A DNA stretch of 64,000 nt. It comes from an uncultured Flavobacteriaceae bacterium (GTDB lineage Bacteria > Bacteroidota > Bacteroidia > Flavobacteriales > Flavobacteriaceae). This document shows, one piece after another, positions 56,144-64,000 of this stretch. Location of the stretch: contig CAJQLB010000002.1 of the NCBI GenBank assembly GCA_905479065.1, forward strand, positions 62,001-126,000, read 5' to 3'. The notes below the pieces were generated by a model. That model was given only the letters and a program-made list of their open reading frames with translations. It ran no database searches and was not told the origin of the DNA. Positions within the stretch are counted from its first letter, which is position 1, and each line of letters opens with the position of its first letter. The position numbers were made by a program, and so were the translations under genes.

Positions 56144-56216
56144 TTGTTTAAGTTTAACATAACATTATTAAACAATAATGAGATTTGTTTAATCTTTGTA
56201 TCAATAATTTAAACAA
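56144..56216. promoter_or_regulatory. Two tandem inverted-repeat units upstream of the fasciclin gene
   Basis: Two 32-bp units, 56144-56175 and 56185-56216, each consist of TTGTTTAA, a 16-base spacer and TTAAACAA. They are nine bases apart, so the period is 41 bp. All four arms are exact. The second unit ends eight bases before the fasciclin ATG, and its spacer contains TAATCTTTG, a near match (one base longer) to the -7 element. This looks like a pair of operator sites covering the promoter, though AT-rich composition lowers the certainty. Confidence 0.5.
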
Positions 56217-56224
56217 AAATAAAA

Positions 56225-57601
56225 ATGAAAACAACACACTATTTTAAACAATTAGCCCTCGTAGTAACCATATCATGTTTTGCATTTTCTTGTAATAATG
56301 ACGATGATGGATACAGCGCACCTGAAGAGCCTCAATCAACAACTATTACGGCTCTTGCAAGCGAATCAAATGACTTAAGTATTTTAGTTTCAGCGCTACA
56401 AGCAGCTGGTTTAGACTCAACACTTGATTCTGAAGGGTCGTTTACCGTTTTTGCTCCTACAAACGCTGCTTTTGAAAACTTTTTAGCTGATAACAATTTC
56501 AGTGGTTTATCAGACATTCCAGTAGACGTTTTGACACAGGTTTTATTAAACCACGTGATAGCTGGTGAGGTGTTTTCAACGTCGTTAACCACGAGCTATG
56601 GTAACACTTTAGCAACAAAAAACGGTAGTGGAGAAAACTTGAGTATATATATAGATACGTCAAACGGAGTTACGTTAAATGGTGTAAGTAATGTTTCAGT
56701 TGCAGATGTCGATGCCTCAAATGGAGTAATCCATATAGTAGATGCTGTAATTGGTTTACCTAATATTGTTGATCACGCGGTTGCAAATCCAAATTTAACA
56801 AGTTTAGTAGGAGCATTGACCGCTGATGGTAATACAACATTCACGGGATTATTATCAACTCCAGGAGATTTCACCGTTTTTGCCCCAACAAATGATGCTT
56901 TTGCTTCATTCACAACTACTAATGATGTTAATAATGTCTTAGCAAACCATGTTATTCCCGGTGCTACAGCGATTTCAACGTCCTTAACAAATGCATATGT
57001 TAACACCGCAGCTACATTAAATGGAACAGATACGCCTTTGAGCATGTACATAAACGTTGATAGTGGTGTAACATTAAATGGAGGATCTGCTGTCATAGCT
57101 GCAGATATTATTGCAACTAATGGTGTCATTCATGTTGTGGACGCGGTCATCGATTTACCGACAATCGCTACTTTCGCAACTACCAACAGTGCCTTATCCA
57201 TTTTAGTGGATGCATTAGCTTACGCTGATACAGGAAATCCAACCGTGCCTTATATCGATACAGTGTCTAATCCAACAGCAGGACCATTTACAGTATTTGC
57301 ACCAACAAATGATGCTTTTGTTGACTTGTTAGGTGAATTAGAAATAAGCGCATTGACAGATTTAACACCAGCACAAATTGATACAGTTTTACTTTACCAC
57401 ATAGTGGGTGCAAATGTACAATCAAGCCAATTACAAACTGGAGTAGTTTCTACCTTAGGTGGTGACATAACAGCAGATGCAACAGCATTTACGTTAACAG
57501 ATCCAAACGACCGTGTAAGTAATATAATTACAGCACTAGTAGATATACAAGCAGCTAATGGTGTGGTACACGTTATAGATAAAGTTATTTTAAATAATTA
57601 A
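56225..57601 (+). CDS. Surface lipoprotein with three fasciclin (FAS1) domains
   Basis: Protein of 458 residues with lipobox FAFSCNNDDDG (Cys22). The acid-rich residues after Cys resemble the signal that sends Bacteroidota lipoproteins to the cell surface. Three FAS1 domains follow at about 38-172, 178-312 and 316-455, each with FTVFAPTNxAF and NGVIH/NGVVHV(V/I)D. The first two are especially alike (GVTLNG, NGVIH(I/V)VDAVI), pointing to an internal duplication. FAS1 domains mediate adhesion, so an adhesive or matrix role is likely. An unusual pair of inverted repeats lies upstream. Confidence 0.93.
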   Translation: MKTTHYFKQLALVVTISCFAFSCNNDDDGYSAPEEPQSTTITALASESNDLSILVSALQAAGLDSTLDSEGSFTVFAPTNAAFENFLADNNFSGLSDIPVDVLTQVLLNHVIAGEVFSTSLTTSYGNTLATKNGSGENLSIYIDTSNGVTLNGVSNVSVADVDASNGVIHIVDAVIGLPNIVDHAVANPNLTSLVGALTADGNTTFTGLLSTPGDFTVFAPTNDAFASFTTTNDVNNVLANHVIPGATAISTSLTNAYVNTAATLNGTDTPLSMYINVDSGVTLNGGSAVIAADIIATNGVIHVVDAVIDLPTIATFATTNSALSILVDALAYADTGNPTVPYIDTVSNPTAGPFTVFAPTNDAFVDLLGELEISALTDLTPAQIDTVLLYHIVGANVQSSQLQTGVVSTLGGDITADATAFTLTDPNDRVSNIITALVDIQAANGVVHVIDKVILNN

Positions 57602-57654
57602 GATTTTTCGAGTAAATATTGGTTAGTAATAACTCGAATAGATTGGTTGTTAGG

Positions 57655-57708
57655 TATAGGCTTGAAGAAGCCTATATTAAAAAGCTCCTTAGGAAACTAA
57701 GGAGCTTT
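57655..57708. terminator. Convergent terminator region between fasciclin and MORN-type genes
   Basis: Two hairpins lie in series: TATAGGCTT/AAGCCTATA with a GAAG loop (57655-57676), without a T tract, and a 12-bp perfect stem AAAGCTCCTTAG/CTAAGGAGCTTT with a GAAA loop (57681-57708) bounded by A- and T-rich DNA on both sides. The second is the functional candidate and could stop transcription from either direction. Confidence 0.75.
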
Positions 57709-57715
57709 ATTTATA

Positions 57716-58423
57716 TTATTTCTTGGGTTTTTGAAATTTCGAATAATAGGTAAAATCTTTCTTATTTATTAATTTGTTGTTGTTGTAATATAACCAAACA
57801 CCTGTTTTTTTACCTTTTTTAAACTGTCCCTCAGACAGTAATTCTCCCTTTCCATTATAAGATTTCGAAAGGCCGTGTAATGTATCATTGGCATAATTTA
57901 AATGTTTTAAAACAACTCCCTTTAAAGAAAAAATTTCTGAAACACCTTCTTTTTTACCATTTAGAAAATAAGTTTTCTCTGCTAACACCCCATTATCATA
58001 ATAAACTAGTTGGTCTCCTTGTAAAAGTCCCCTATTGTCATATGTCTCTGAAGTCATGATTTTAGAAGAGTTTTTATGATAGTAAATCCACTTCCCAATG
58101 TGAATTTTACCAATCATAGACCCTTCACTAATTAATTTTCCTCTTGAAGTATAAAATTTCACTGCAACTTGGCTCGTCTTATCGTGAAAAAGCTTAGTTG
58201 CTGAGAGAACACTTTTATTATTGTAAAGTTTATAAAATTTAAACTCTCCAGTCTCTCTGCCATGCTCAAATTGACCTTCATAGCGTACTTGATTAGTCCC
58301 TTTGAATGTTTTTCTCCAAACACCGTGACGCTTATTATCGTTGTCAAATTGATTAATTTCTTGGGAATTAACAGTGATGCTCATAAAGCATATTACACCT
58401 ATAACAAATCGGAAGGATAACAT
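57716..58423 (-). CDS. Exported MORN-like repeat protein (YwqK type)
   Basis: Secreted protein of 235 residues with signal peptide (ending VNSQE). At least six MORN_2-type repeats follow, each near YYxNGxLxxE...GxKxGxW, for example HGVWRKTFKGTNQVRYEGQF, IGKWIYYHKN and KTGVWLYYNNNKL. Database names call such proteins YwqK family antitoxins, but no toxin gene is adjacent and the protein is exported, so that label should not be read as function. Role unknown; it may be a surface or periplasmic repeat protein. Confidence 0.85.
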   Translation of the reverse strand: MLSFRFVIGVICFMSITVNSQEINQFDNDNKRHGVWRKTFKGTNQVRYEGQFEHGRETGEFKFYKLYNNKSVLSATKLFHDKTSQVAVKFYTSRGKLISEGSMIGKIHIGKWIYYHKNSSKIMTSETYDNRGLLQGDQLVYYDNGVLAEKTYFLNGKKEGVSEIFSLKGVVLKHLNYANDTLHGLSKSYNGKGELLSEGQFKKGKKTGVWLYYNNNKLINKKDFTYYSKFQKPKK

Positions 58424-58549
58424 TTAAATCAAGGTTTAATCAAACGTTTAACACTTTTACACACGTAAATATATTAATAAATATATCTACTAACATCTAT
58501 TACTTCAAACATTCAACAAAAGCTGTGATAAGCAAAAAATATGTATTAT

Positions 58550-58566
58550 GACCCCTATGAGGGGTC
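58550..58566 (-). terminator. Hairpin after yidC, possible weak terminator
   Basis: Stem GACCCC/GGGGTC with a TATGA loop starts eight bases past the yidC stop. On the minus strand a run of six T follows ten bases after the stem, too far for a standard rho-independent terminator. It may act in mRNA 3' end stabilisation instead. Confidence 0.35.
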
Positions 58567-58573
58567 TGTGGTA

Positions 58574-60478
58574 CTATTTTTTTCTGTTTTGTACGCGCTT
58601 TTGTTCCTCAGCTTTTTCCATCATCTCAGCCATTTTTTTTGCGAATTTTCCCTGTTTTTTTGGCTTCTTTTTATTTTCTTGCATTTGAGCATGAATTTTA
58701 TCTTCGTCAAGGATATAGTTTTTTATAACCAACATAATACCAATTGTGATAAGATTGGAAATAAAATAATACAAACTCAAACCGGAAGCATAATTATTAA
58801 AGAAAACTAACATCATCAATGGTGAAAAATAAATCATATATTTCATCATTTTACCCATATCTGGCATACCCTCTTGTGTTGGTTGAGAGGCAACCTGCTG
58901 TCCTGTTGTCATTTTCATATAAAAGAAAATAGCAACAGCAGCCAAAATTGGAAATAAACTAACATGATCACCATAAAATGGAATATGAAACGGTAATTCC
59001 GCAACAACGTCATATGATGACAAGTCATCGGCCCACAAAAAGCTTTTTTGGCGAAGTTCAAAAGCAGTAGGGAAAAACATGAACAGTGCGTAAAATACTG
59101 GTAATTGAACAAACGCAGGCAAGCACCCACTCATAGGGTTCGCACCAGCTTTGTTATATAATGCCATGGTTTCTTTCTGTTTTTTCATGGCATTATCCTT
59201 ATACTTTTCAGATATTTCGGCAATTTCTGGCTTCAAAATTTTCATTTTTGCCTGAGATAAATAAGACTTGTAAAGCACCGGAGATAATACTAACCTCACT
59301 AGTATAGTCATAATTATAATAGCAATCCCATAAGGAAAAAACCCACTAAGAAGACTAAATAATGGAATAAACAAGGACTTATTAATCCAACCAAAAATAC
59401 CCCAACCAAAAGGTATACTTTCCTCTAAATTTTTATCATACTCTTTTAAGGTGGTACTATCTGTAGGCCCAAAATATAAATTCATTGATTCATTAAACTC
59501 CCCTCCATCTAAATCTAAAGGAATGGCGACTGCAAAGCTTTTTGTGAACAAGGTATCAATCTCCTCGTCATTCATTAAGTTTTCTGTATTTAATTTTGTT
59601 GTTTTGAACGGTTTGTCTGTTAACAAAATAGAACTAAAAAAATGTTGTCTAAATGACAGCCAAGAGATGTCCTTTTCTAATTCTTCATCATCACCCATTT
59701 GAGCTAGTTTATCAACCTTATCACCCTCATACTGATAAGTTAAACGGGTATATCTGTTTTCGTATGAGATGCTCTTGGCTTGACGCCTTCCTTTGAGCTT
59801 CCAGTCAAGAGTAATGTCTTGTTGGCTATTCAATGTACTGCTCAAACCTTGTGATTTTACTGTAAAATCAAGCATGTAATTATTTGGCTCTATCTCATAT
59901 CTGTATTCTAGAAAACGTGAATCAGAAACTTTTAACTTCATTGAAACTATCTGATTCCCATTCTTACTTGACACTGTTGGTTGGAAATAAAGATCCTTTG
60001 TATTCAGTGTTCTATTATCTGAAGTTCCGAAATTAATATTAAAAATGGAGTTTTGATCTTTAATTAAAAATACGGGCAACGAATCATACTTTACGTATTT
60101 TTTTAACTTAACTTCTGAGATATACCCTCCCTTGTTGTTAATTTTCAAATAAAGTACTTCGTTTTCTAATATAGTTTCTGCAGAATTACTCATTGCATTC
60201 GCTGAATACGCGAAGGCACCAACTTTATTCTTCAGATTTGCCATTTGTAACGAATCTTCAGGATTATTGATGTCAAAATCAGCAGAGGCAACTTCTGAAA
60301 TATCTATATCTGAATCACTAGATACCTTATTTTCAGATTCAATTTGTTCTTGTTTTGCTTTCTCCTGGACTTGTAATTCCTCCGGTGTAGGCTGATTGTT
60401 GTATAACATCCAAAGTAAAATTCCAAAAATGAGTATGAAACCTATAATGGAGTTAATGTCAAGTTTTTTTTCTTCCAT
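58574..60478 (-). CDS. yidC: Membrane protein insertase YidC
   Basis: Inner-membrane insertase/chaperone of 634 residues. The first membrane helix is at residues 8-25 (SIIGFILIFGILLWMLY), followed by a large periplasmic beta domain (about 90-340). The conserved core has IIIMTILVRLVLSPVLYKS, where the Arg lies in the hydrophilic groove, then PMSGCLPAFVQLPVFYALF and further helices. A Lys-rich cytoplasmic tail (KKPKKQGKFAKKM onwards) can contact ribosomes. It follows pyrG with 55 bases between, a flavobacterial pairing. Confidence 0.97.
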   Translation of the reverse strand: MEEKKLDINSIIGFILIFGILLWMLYNNQPTPEELQVQEKAKQEQIESENKVSSDSDIDISEVASADFDINNPEDSLQMANLKNKVGAFAYSANAMSNSAETILENEVLYLKINNKGGYISEVKLKKYVKYDSLPVFLIKDQNSIFNINFGTSDNRTLNTKDLYFQPTVSSKNGNQIVSMKLKVSDSRFLEYRYEIEPNNYMLDFTVKSQGLSSTLNSQQDITLDWKLKGRRQAKSISYENRYTRLTYQYEGDKVDKLAQMGDDEELEKDISWLSFRQHFFSSILLTDKPFKTTKLNTENLMNDEEIDTLFTKSFAVAIPLDLDGGEFNESMNLYFGPTDSTTLKEYDKNLEESIPFGWGIFGWINKSLFIPLFSLLSGFFPYGIAIIIMTILVRLVLSPVLYKSYLSQAKMKILKPEIAEISEKYKDNAMKKQKETMALYNKAGANPMSGCLPAFVQLPVFYALFMFFPTAFELRQKSFLWADDLSSYDVVAELPFHIPFYGDHVSLFPILAAVAIFFYMKMTTGQQVASQPTQEGMPDMGKMMKYMIYFSPLMMLVFFNNYASGLSLYYFISNLITIGIMLVIKNYILDEDKIHAQMQENKKKPKKQGKFAKKMAEMMEKAEEQKRVQNRKK

Positions 60479-60533
60479 AAGTAATGACTGGTCTTGTTTG
60501 TAAATTTATCAAAAAAGAATCCGAAATGAACTT

Positions 60534-62187
<1,654 letters not shown>

Positions 62188-62348
62188 GCGAATTTACAAA
62201 ATATATATAGTTATTTGATAATAGATTTTGGTTATTTATGAGCCATTGTTAATAACGCATTAATGTGGCTACAAATCAGTCACTAATAAACGTCAATTAA
62301 AAGAGCAGCAACCATATTTATCTTGCAATTTAACGCACAATGAGCATA
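62188..62348 (-). other. Leader/intergenic region between DUF3820 and pyrG genes
   Basis: About 160 bases without a gene. It includes an imperfect inverted repeat at 62241-62270 (AGCCA...TGGCT outer arms, TTAAT/ATTAA inner arms, AACGC loop) but no T tract, so it is not a clear terminator. No perfect TAnnTTTG was found for pyrG here; TATATTTTG at the minus-strand position near 62195 is a near match. Confidence 0.4.
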
Positions 62349-62576
62349 TCAATAGCGTCTTATTCTTTGTAATAAATATTCTAATCCATTTAATTTTAAT
62401 TCATAAACAGTAGCCATCATTTCACCTATTTGACCTTTGGGAAAACCTTTATTTTTATACCAAATCATATAATATTCAGGCAAATCACTTAGGTAAGTAT
62501 CTTTGTATTTCCCAAAAGGCATTTTAGCTTTGGAGAGCTTGATTAAAAATTGTTTATCTCCAAATAATTCTTGCAT
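62349..62576 (-). CDS. DUF3820 small protein
   Basis: Cytoplasmic protein of 75 residues with the DUF3820 pattern: MPFGKYKDTYLSDLPEYYMIW followed by KGQIGEMMATVYELKLNGL, quoted here in parts. Many members are annotated as putative quorum-sensing regulators or exonuclease-associated domains without proof. The gene lies between the LysM protein gene (42 bases upstream) and pyrG. It is a short but well-formed conserved family. Confidence 0.82.
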   Translation of the reverse strand: MQELFGDKQFLIKLSKAKMPFGKYKDTYLSDLPEYYMIWYKNKGFPKGQIGEMMATVYELKLNGLEYLLQRIRRY

Positions 62577-62618
62577 TTAAAATATATATTTGTCTGGATA
62601 GCTTTCAAGGCTCGTCTA

Positions 62619-64000
62619 TCATTGCCTTATTTCAATGATATTTAAATCCTCGTATTTGGCGATAAATGCAGCATCATTATAATATCCACCAAACAACTTT
62701 TTTGAGTATCTAAATTTATTCTCTATATATCGCGTCTCAATGGCATCATTGGTCGCTTCATATAAATTTTTCGCAGATGCTAGTCGAAGTAATACATCCA
62801 TAGTTAAGTCATAACCACGTATAGCGTATTTACTAGGCAGCCCTCCGTAAATCCTTTCATAATTATTTACGAATGTCTTTGAGTTCTCTAAATTATATTT
62901 CATATTGTAGGAGGCATAATGAAATTGAAGATTTGACAAATCAAAATTTGAAACATTTCCTCCTTCATAGGCTCTTGAGTTTCTATTTGATGTAACCATG
63001 ATAATTTCTCTCTCTATCTCCTCATCTTCCTCTTCCTCGCTTTCAGCTTTGACAATATTTATTCCATTAAATCCATTTAACATACTAGAAACGTTGGATA
63101 CAAAACCTTCATTCTCAGTCTCTAAAAACACGTAGCTTTTCCCCTCAGGTAATAACTCCTCAATATCTTCTTTAAGAATATAAAACGATTCTTTACCTTC
63201 TTCATTTTTTCGTGAAAAAATTTGATTTGCCTGACTAAACTGTGATTTTATACTATTACTCGTCGCTCTGTGCCCATCATCAGCAATAACAATCATTGCG
63301 TATTTAGATGTATCTTGCTTAATAAAATTCACCATTTTGTTTATTAAATATGTGTCTGATGGAATTGTTTGAAATACATTTTCATATAAATTTTTGGGAA
63401 TCGTTAACGGGGACACTATTGGAACATTGTCGCGTTTCAAAAGTGTTGCTGCACGCTCAAAATTATTTGATATAAATGGTCCAATAACAGCATCATATTT
63501 CGAAAAATCATTTTTATTAATAATTTCAGAAATTTTACTTAACTGAGCCTCTGTATCATAAACATCTACATTTGTTGTTAGCCCTAATTGTTTTAAAGAA
63601 TCTAAAGCCATTAACACTCCTGAGTAAAAGTCAATCGATATATTTAGTAATCGATCATTTTGAATTTGCTTCTTCACTATATGAATTGAGTCAAAATCAA
63701 TACGATTCAATTGAAATGGAATCATGACTGCCATTCGCTTTTCTTTTAAATTGACTATTTTATCAGCCAATGCAGTGTAGTTAGGGTTACTCAATCCGTG
63801 TTTGTACAAAATATTTCTTGGTACTTTCAAAATCATTCCCTCTCGAAGATTAGTACCCTTTAATTCTGGATTTAACACTATTATCTGATTTTTGTCAAGC
63901 CCTAGTTTTATTTTTAGTCTATAAAACCCTTCTTTCGCTAACACTGTGTAATAATCATAATTATCTTCAATGATGCGTTCTTTATTGGCTCCTATATTAG
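62619..64000 (-). CDS. LysM domain plus periplasmic-binding-fold protein (5'-partial)
   Basis: The frame stays open to the right edge, so the start lies outside the window; an in-frame GTG at 63944 is inside conserved sequence. The visible N-terminal part is a LysM domain (YYTVLAKEGFYRLKIKLGL with LREGMILKVP), which binds peptidoglycan. A type 1 periplasmic-binding fold of the amino acid receptor kind follows (AVMIPFQLNRI, DFYSGVLMALDSLKQLG, YDAVIGPFISNN, VPIVSPLT). An acidic tract, ESEEEEDEEIERE, interrupts it. This combination is recurrent in flavobacteria; the ligand is unknown. Confidence 0.88.
   Translation of the reverse strand, partial: NIGANKERIIEDNYDYYTVLAKEGFYRLKIKLGLDKNQIIVLNPELKGTNLREGMILKVPRNILYKHGLSNPNYTALADKIVNLKEKRMAVMIPFQLNRIDFDSIHIVKKQIQNDRLLNISIDFYSGVLMALDSLKQLGLTTNVDVYDTEAQLSKISEIINKNDFSKYDAVIGPFISNNFERAATLLKRDNVPIVSPLTIPKNLYENVFQTIPSDTYLINKMVNFIKQDTSKYAMIVIADDGHRATSNSIKSQFSQANQIFSRKNEEGKESFYILKEDIEELLPEGKSYVFLETENEGFVSNVSSMLNGFNGINIVKAESEEEEDEEIEREIIMVTSNRNSRAYEGGNVSNFDLSNLQFHYASYNMKYNLENSKTFVNNYERIYGGLPSKYAIRGYDLTMDVLLRLASAKNLYEATNDAIETRYIENKFRYSKKLFGGYYNDAAFIAKYEDLNIIEIRQ

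Noticed and set aside
57716-58423. YwqK-type toxin-antitoxin system
   Set aside because: The protein is exported and made of MORN-like repeats; no toxin gene is adjacent.
58550-58566. Strong rho-independent terminator after yidC
   Set aside because: The stem is good, but the T tract is ten bases away; kept only as a weak hairpin feature.
58541-58810. Plus-strand open frame of 89 codons
   Set aside because: It lies antisense to the C-terminus of yidC, is Phe-rich and low in complexity, and has no family resemblance.

Overview
The window is an AT-rich, gene-dense chromosomal segment from a member of the Bacteroidota, very probably a marine Flavobacteriaceae. Evidence: a gliding-motility gene (gldI), a subtilase with a type IX secretion C-terminal sorting domain, small conserved flavobacterial families (DUF6122, DUF5683, DUF3810, DUF721, OstA-like), lipoproteins with an acidic patch after the lipobox Cys, and several perfect Bacteroidota -7 elements (TAnnTTTG) in place of sigma-70 boxes. 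No rRNA, tRNA, insertion sequence, prophage, CRISPR array or plasmid-type module was seen, and no gene-free stretch exceeds 300 bases. Both edges cut genes: a methylmalonyl-CoA mutase on the left and a LysM/periplasmic-binding protein on the right.

Layout. 1-3.0 kb (+): acyl-CoA catabolism (mutase large subunit, 2,4-dienoyl-CoA reductase-like SDR). 3.2-8.8 kb (+): parA-parB-DUF5683-dapB-lepB-WbqC-DUF6122. 8.8-15.2 kb (-): TPR protein and ribH, two small related membrane proteins, mutL, two rhomboid proteases and a membrane EEP phosphatase/nuclease. 15.3-17.1 kb (+): recF, a small lipoprotein and a DUF721 (DciA-like) protein. 17.3-20.4 kb (+): penicillin acylase, small membrane protein, cold-shock protein. 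20.6-22.1 kb (-): ndk and a PhoD-like phosphatase. 22.2-24.9 kb (+): nrnA-gldI-PPIase. 25.0-26.4 kb (-): pepD. 26.5-38.9 kb (+): DUF3810 zincin, two secreted amidohydrolase-fold proteins, an rRNA-type methyltransferase with an M48 protease, a YfcC transporter with ArgE, and the (p)ppGpp synthetase/hydrolase. 39.0-50.2 kb (+): Fur-family regulator, purA, OstA-like, class III aminotransferase, TPR, two DUF368 (PopT-type) flippases, aroE, DUF349. 50.3-56.1 kb (-): mazG, ATP-grasp, nitronate monooxygenase-like, subtilase, mnmA. 56.2-57.6 kb (+): a three-domain fasciclin lipoprotein. 57.7-64 kb (-): MORN-type protein, yidC, pyrG, DUF3820, LysM protein.

Most of this is vertically inherited core genome: segregation and replication (ParAB, RecF, DciA-like), repair (MutL), nucleotide supply (PurA, PyrG, Ndk, MazG), the stringent response, cell-envelope assembly (LepB, YidC, OstA-like, PopT-like pair, GldI) and secreted or periplasmic hydrolases. 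I did not find a new defence or mobile system. The less ordinary signals are regulatory or evolutionary. Two identical-geometry 32-bp inverted repeats lie directly upstream of the fasciclin gene. A perfect hairpin ends one base before the pyrG start codon. The class III aminotransferase has no ATG/GTG/TTG at its conserved N-terminus and probably starts at ATT. Of three amidohydrolase modules in tandem, only one keeps its metal ligands. MutL has a degenerated endonuclease site.
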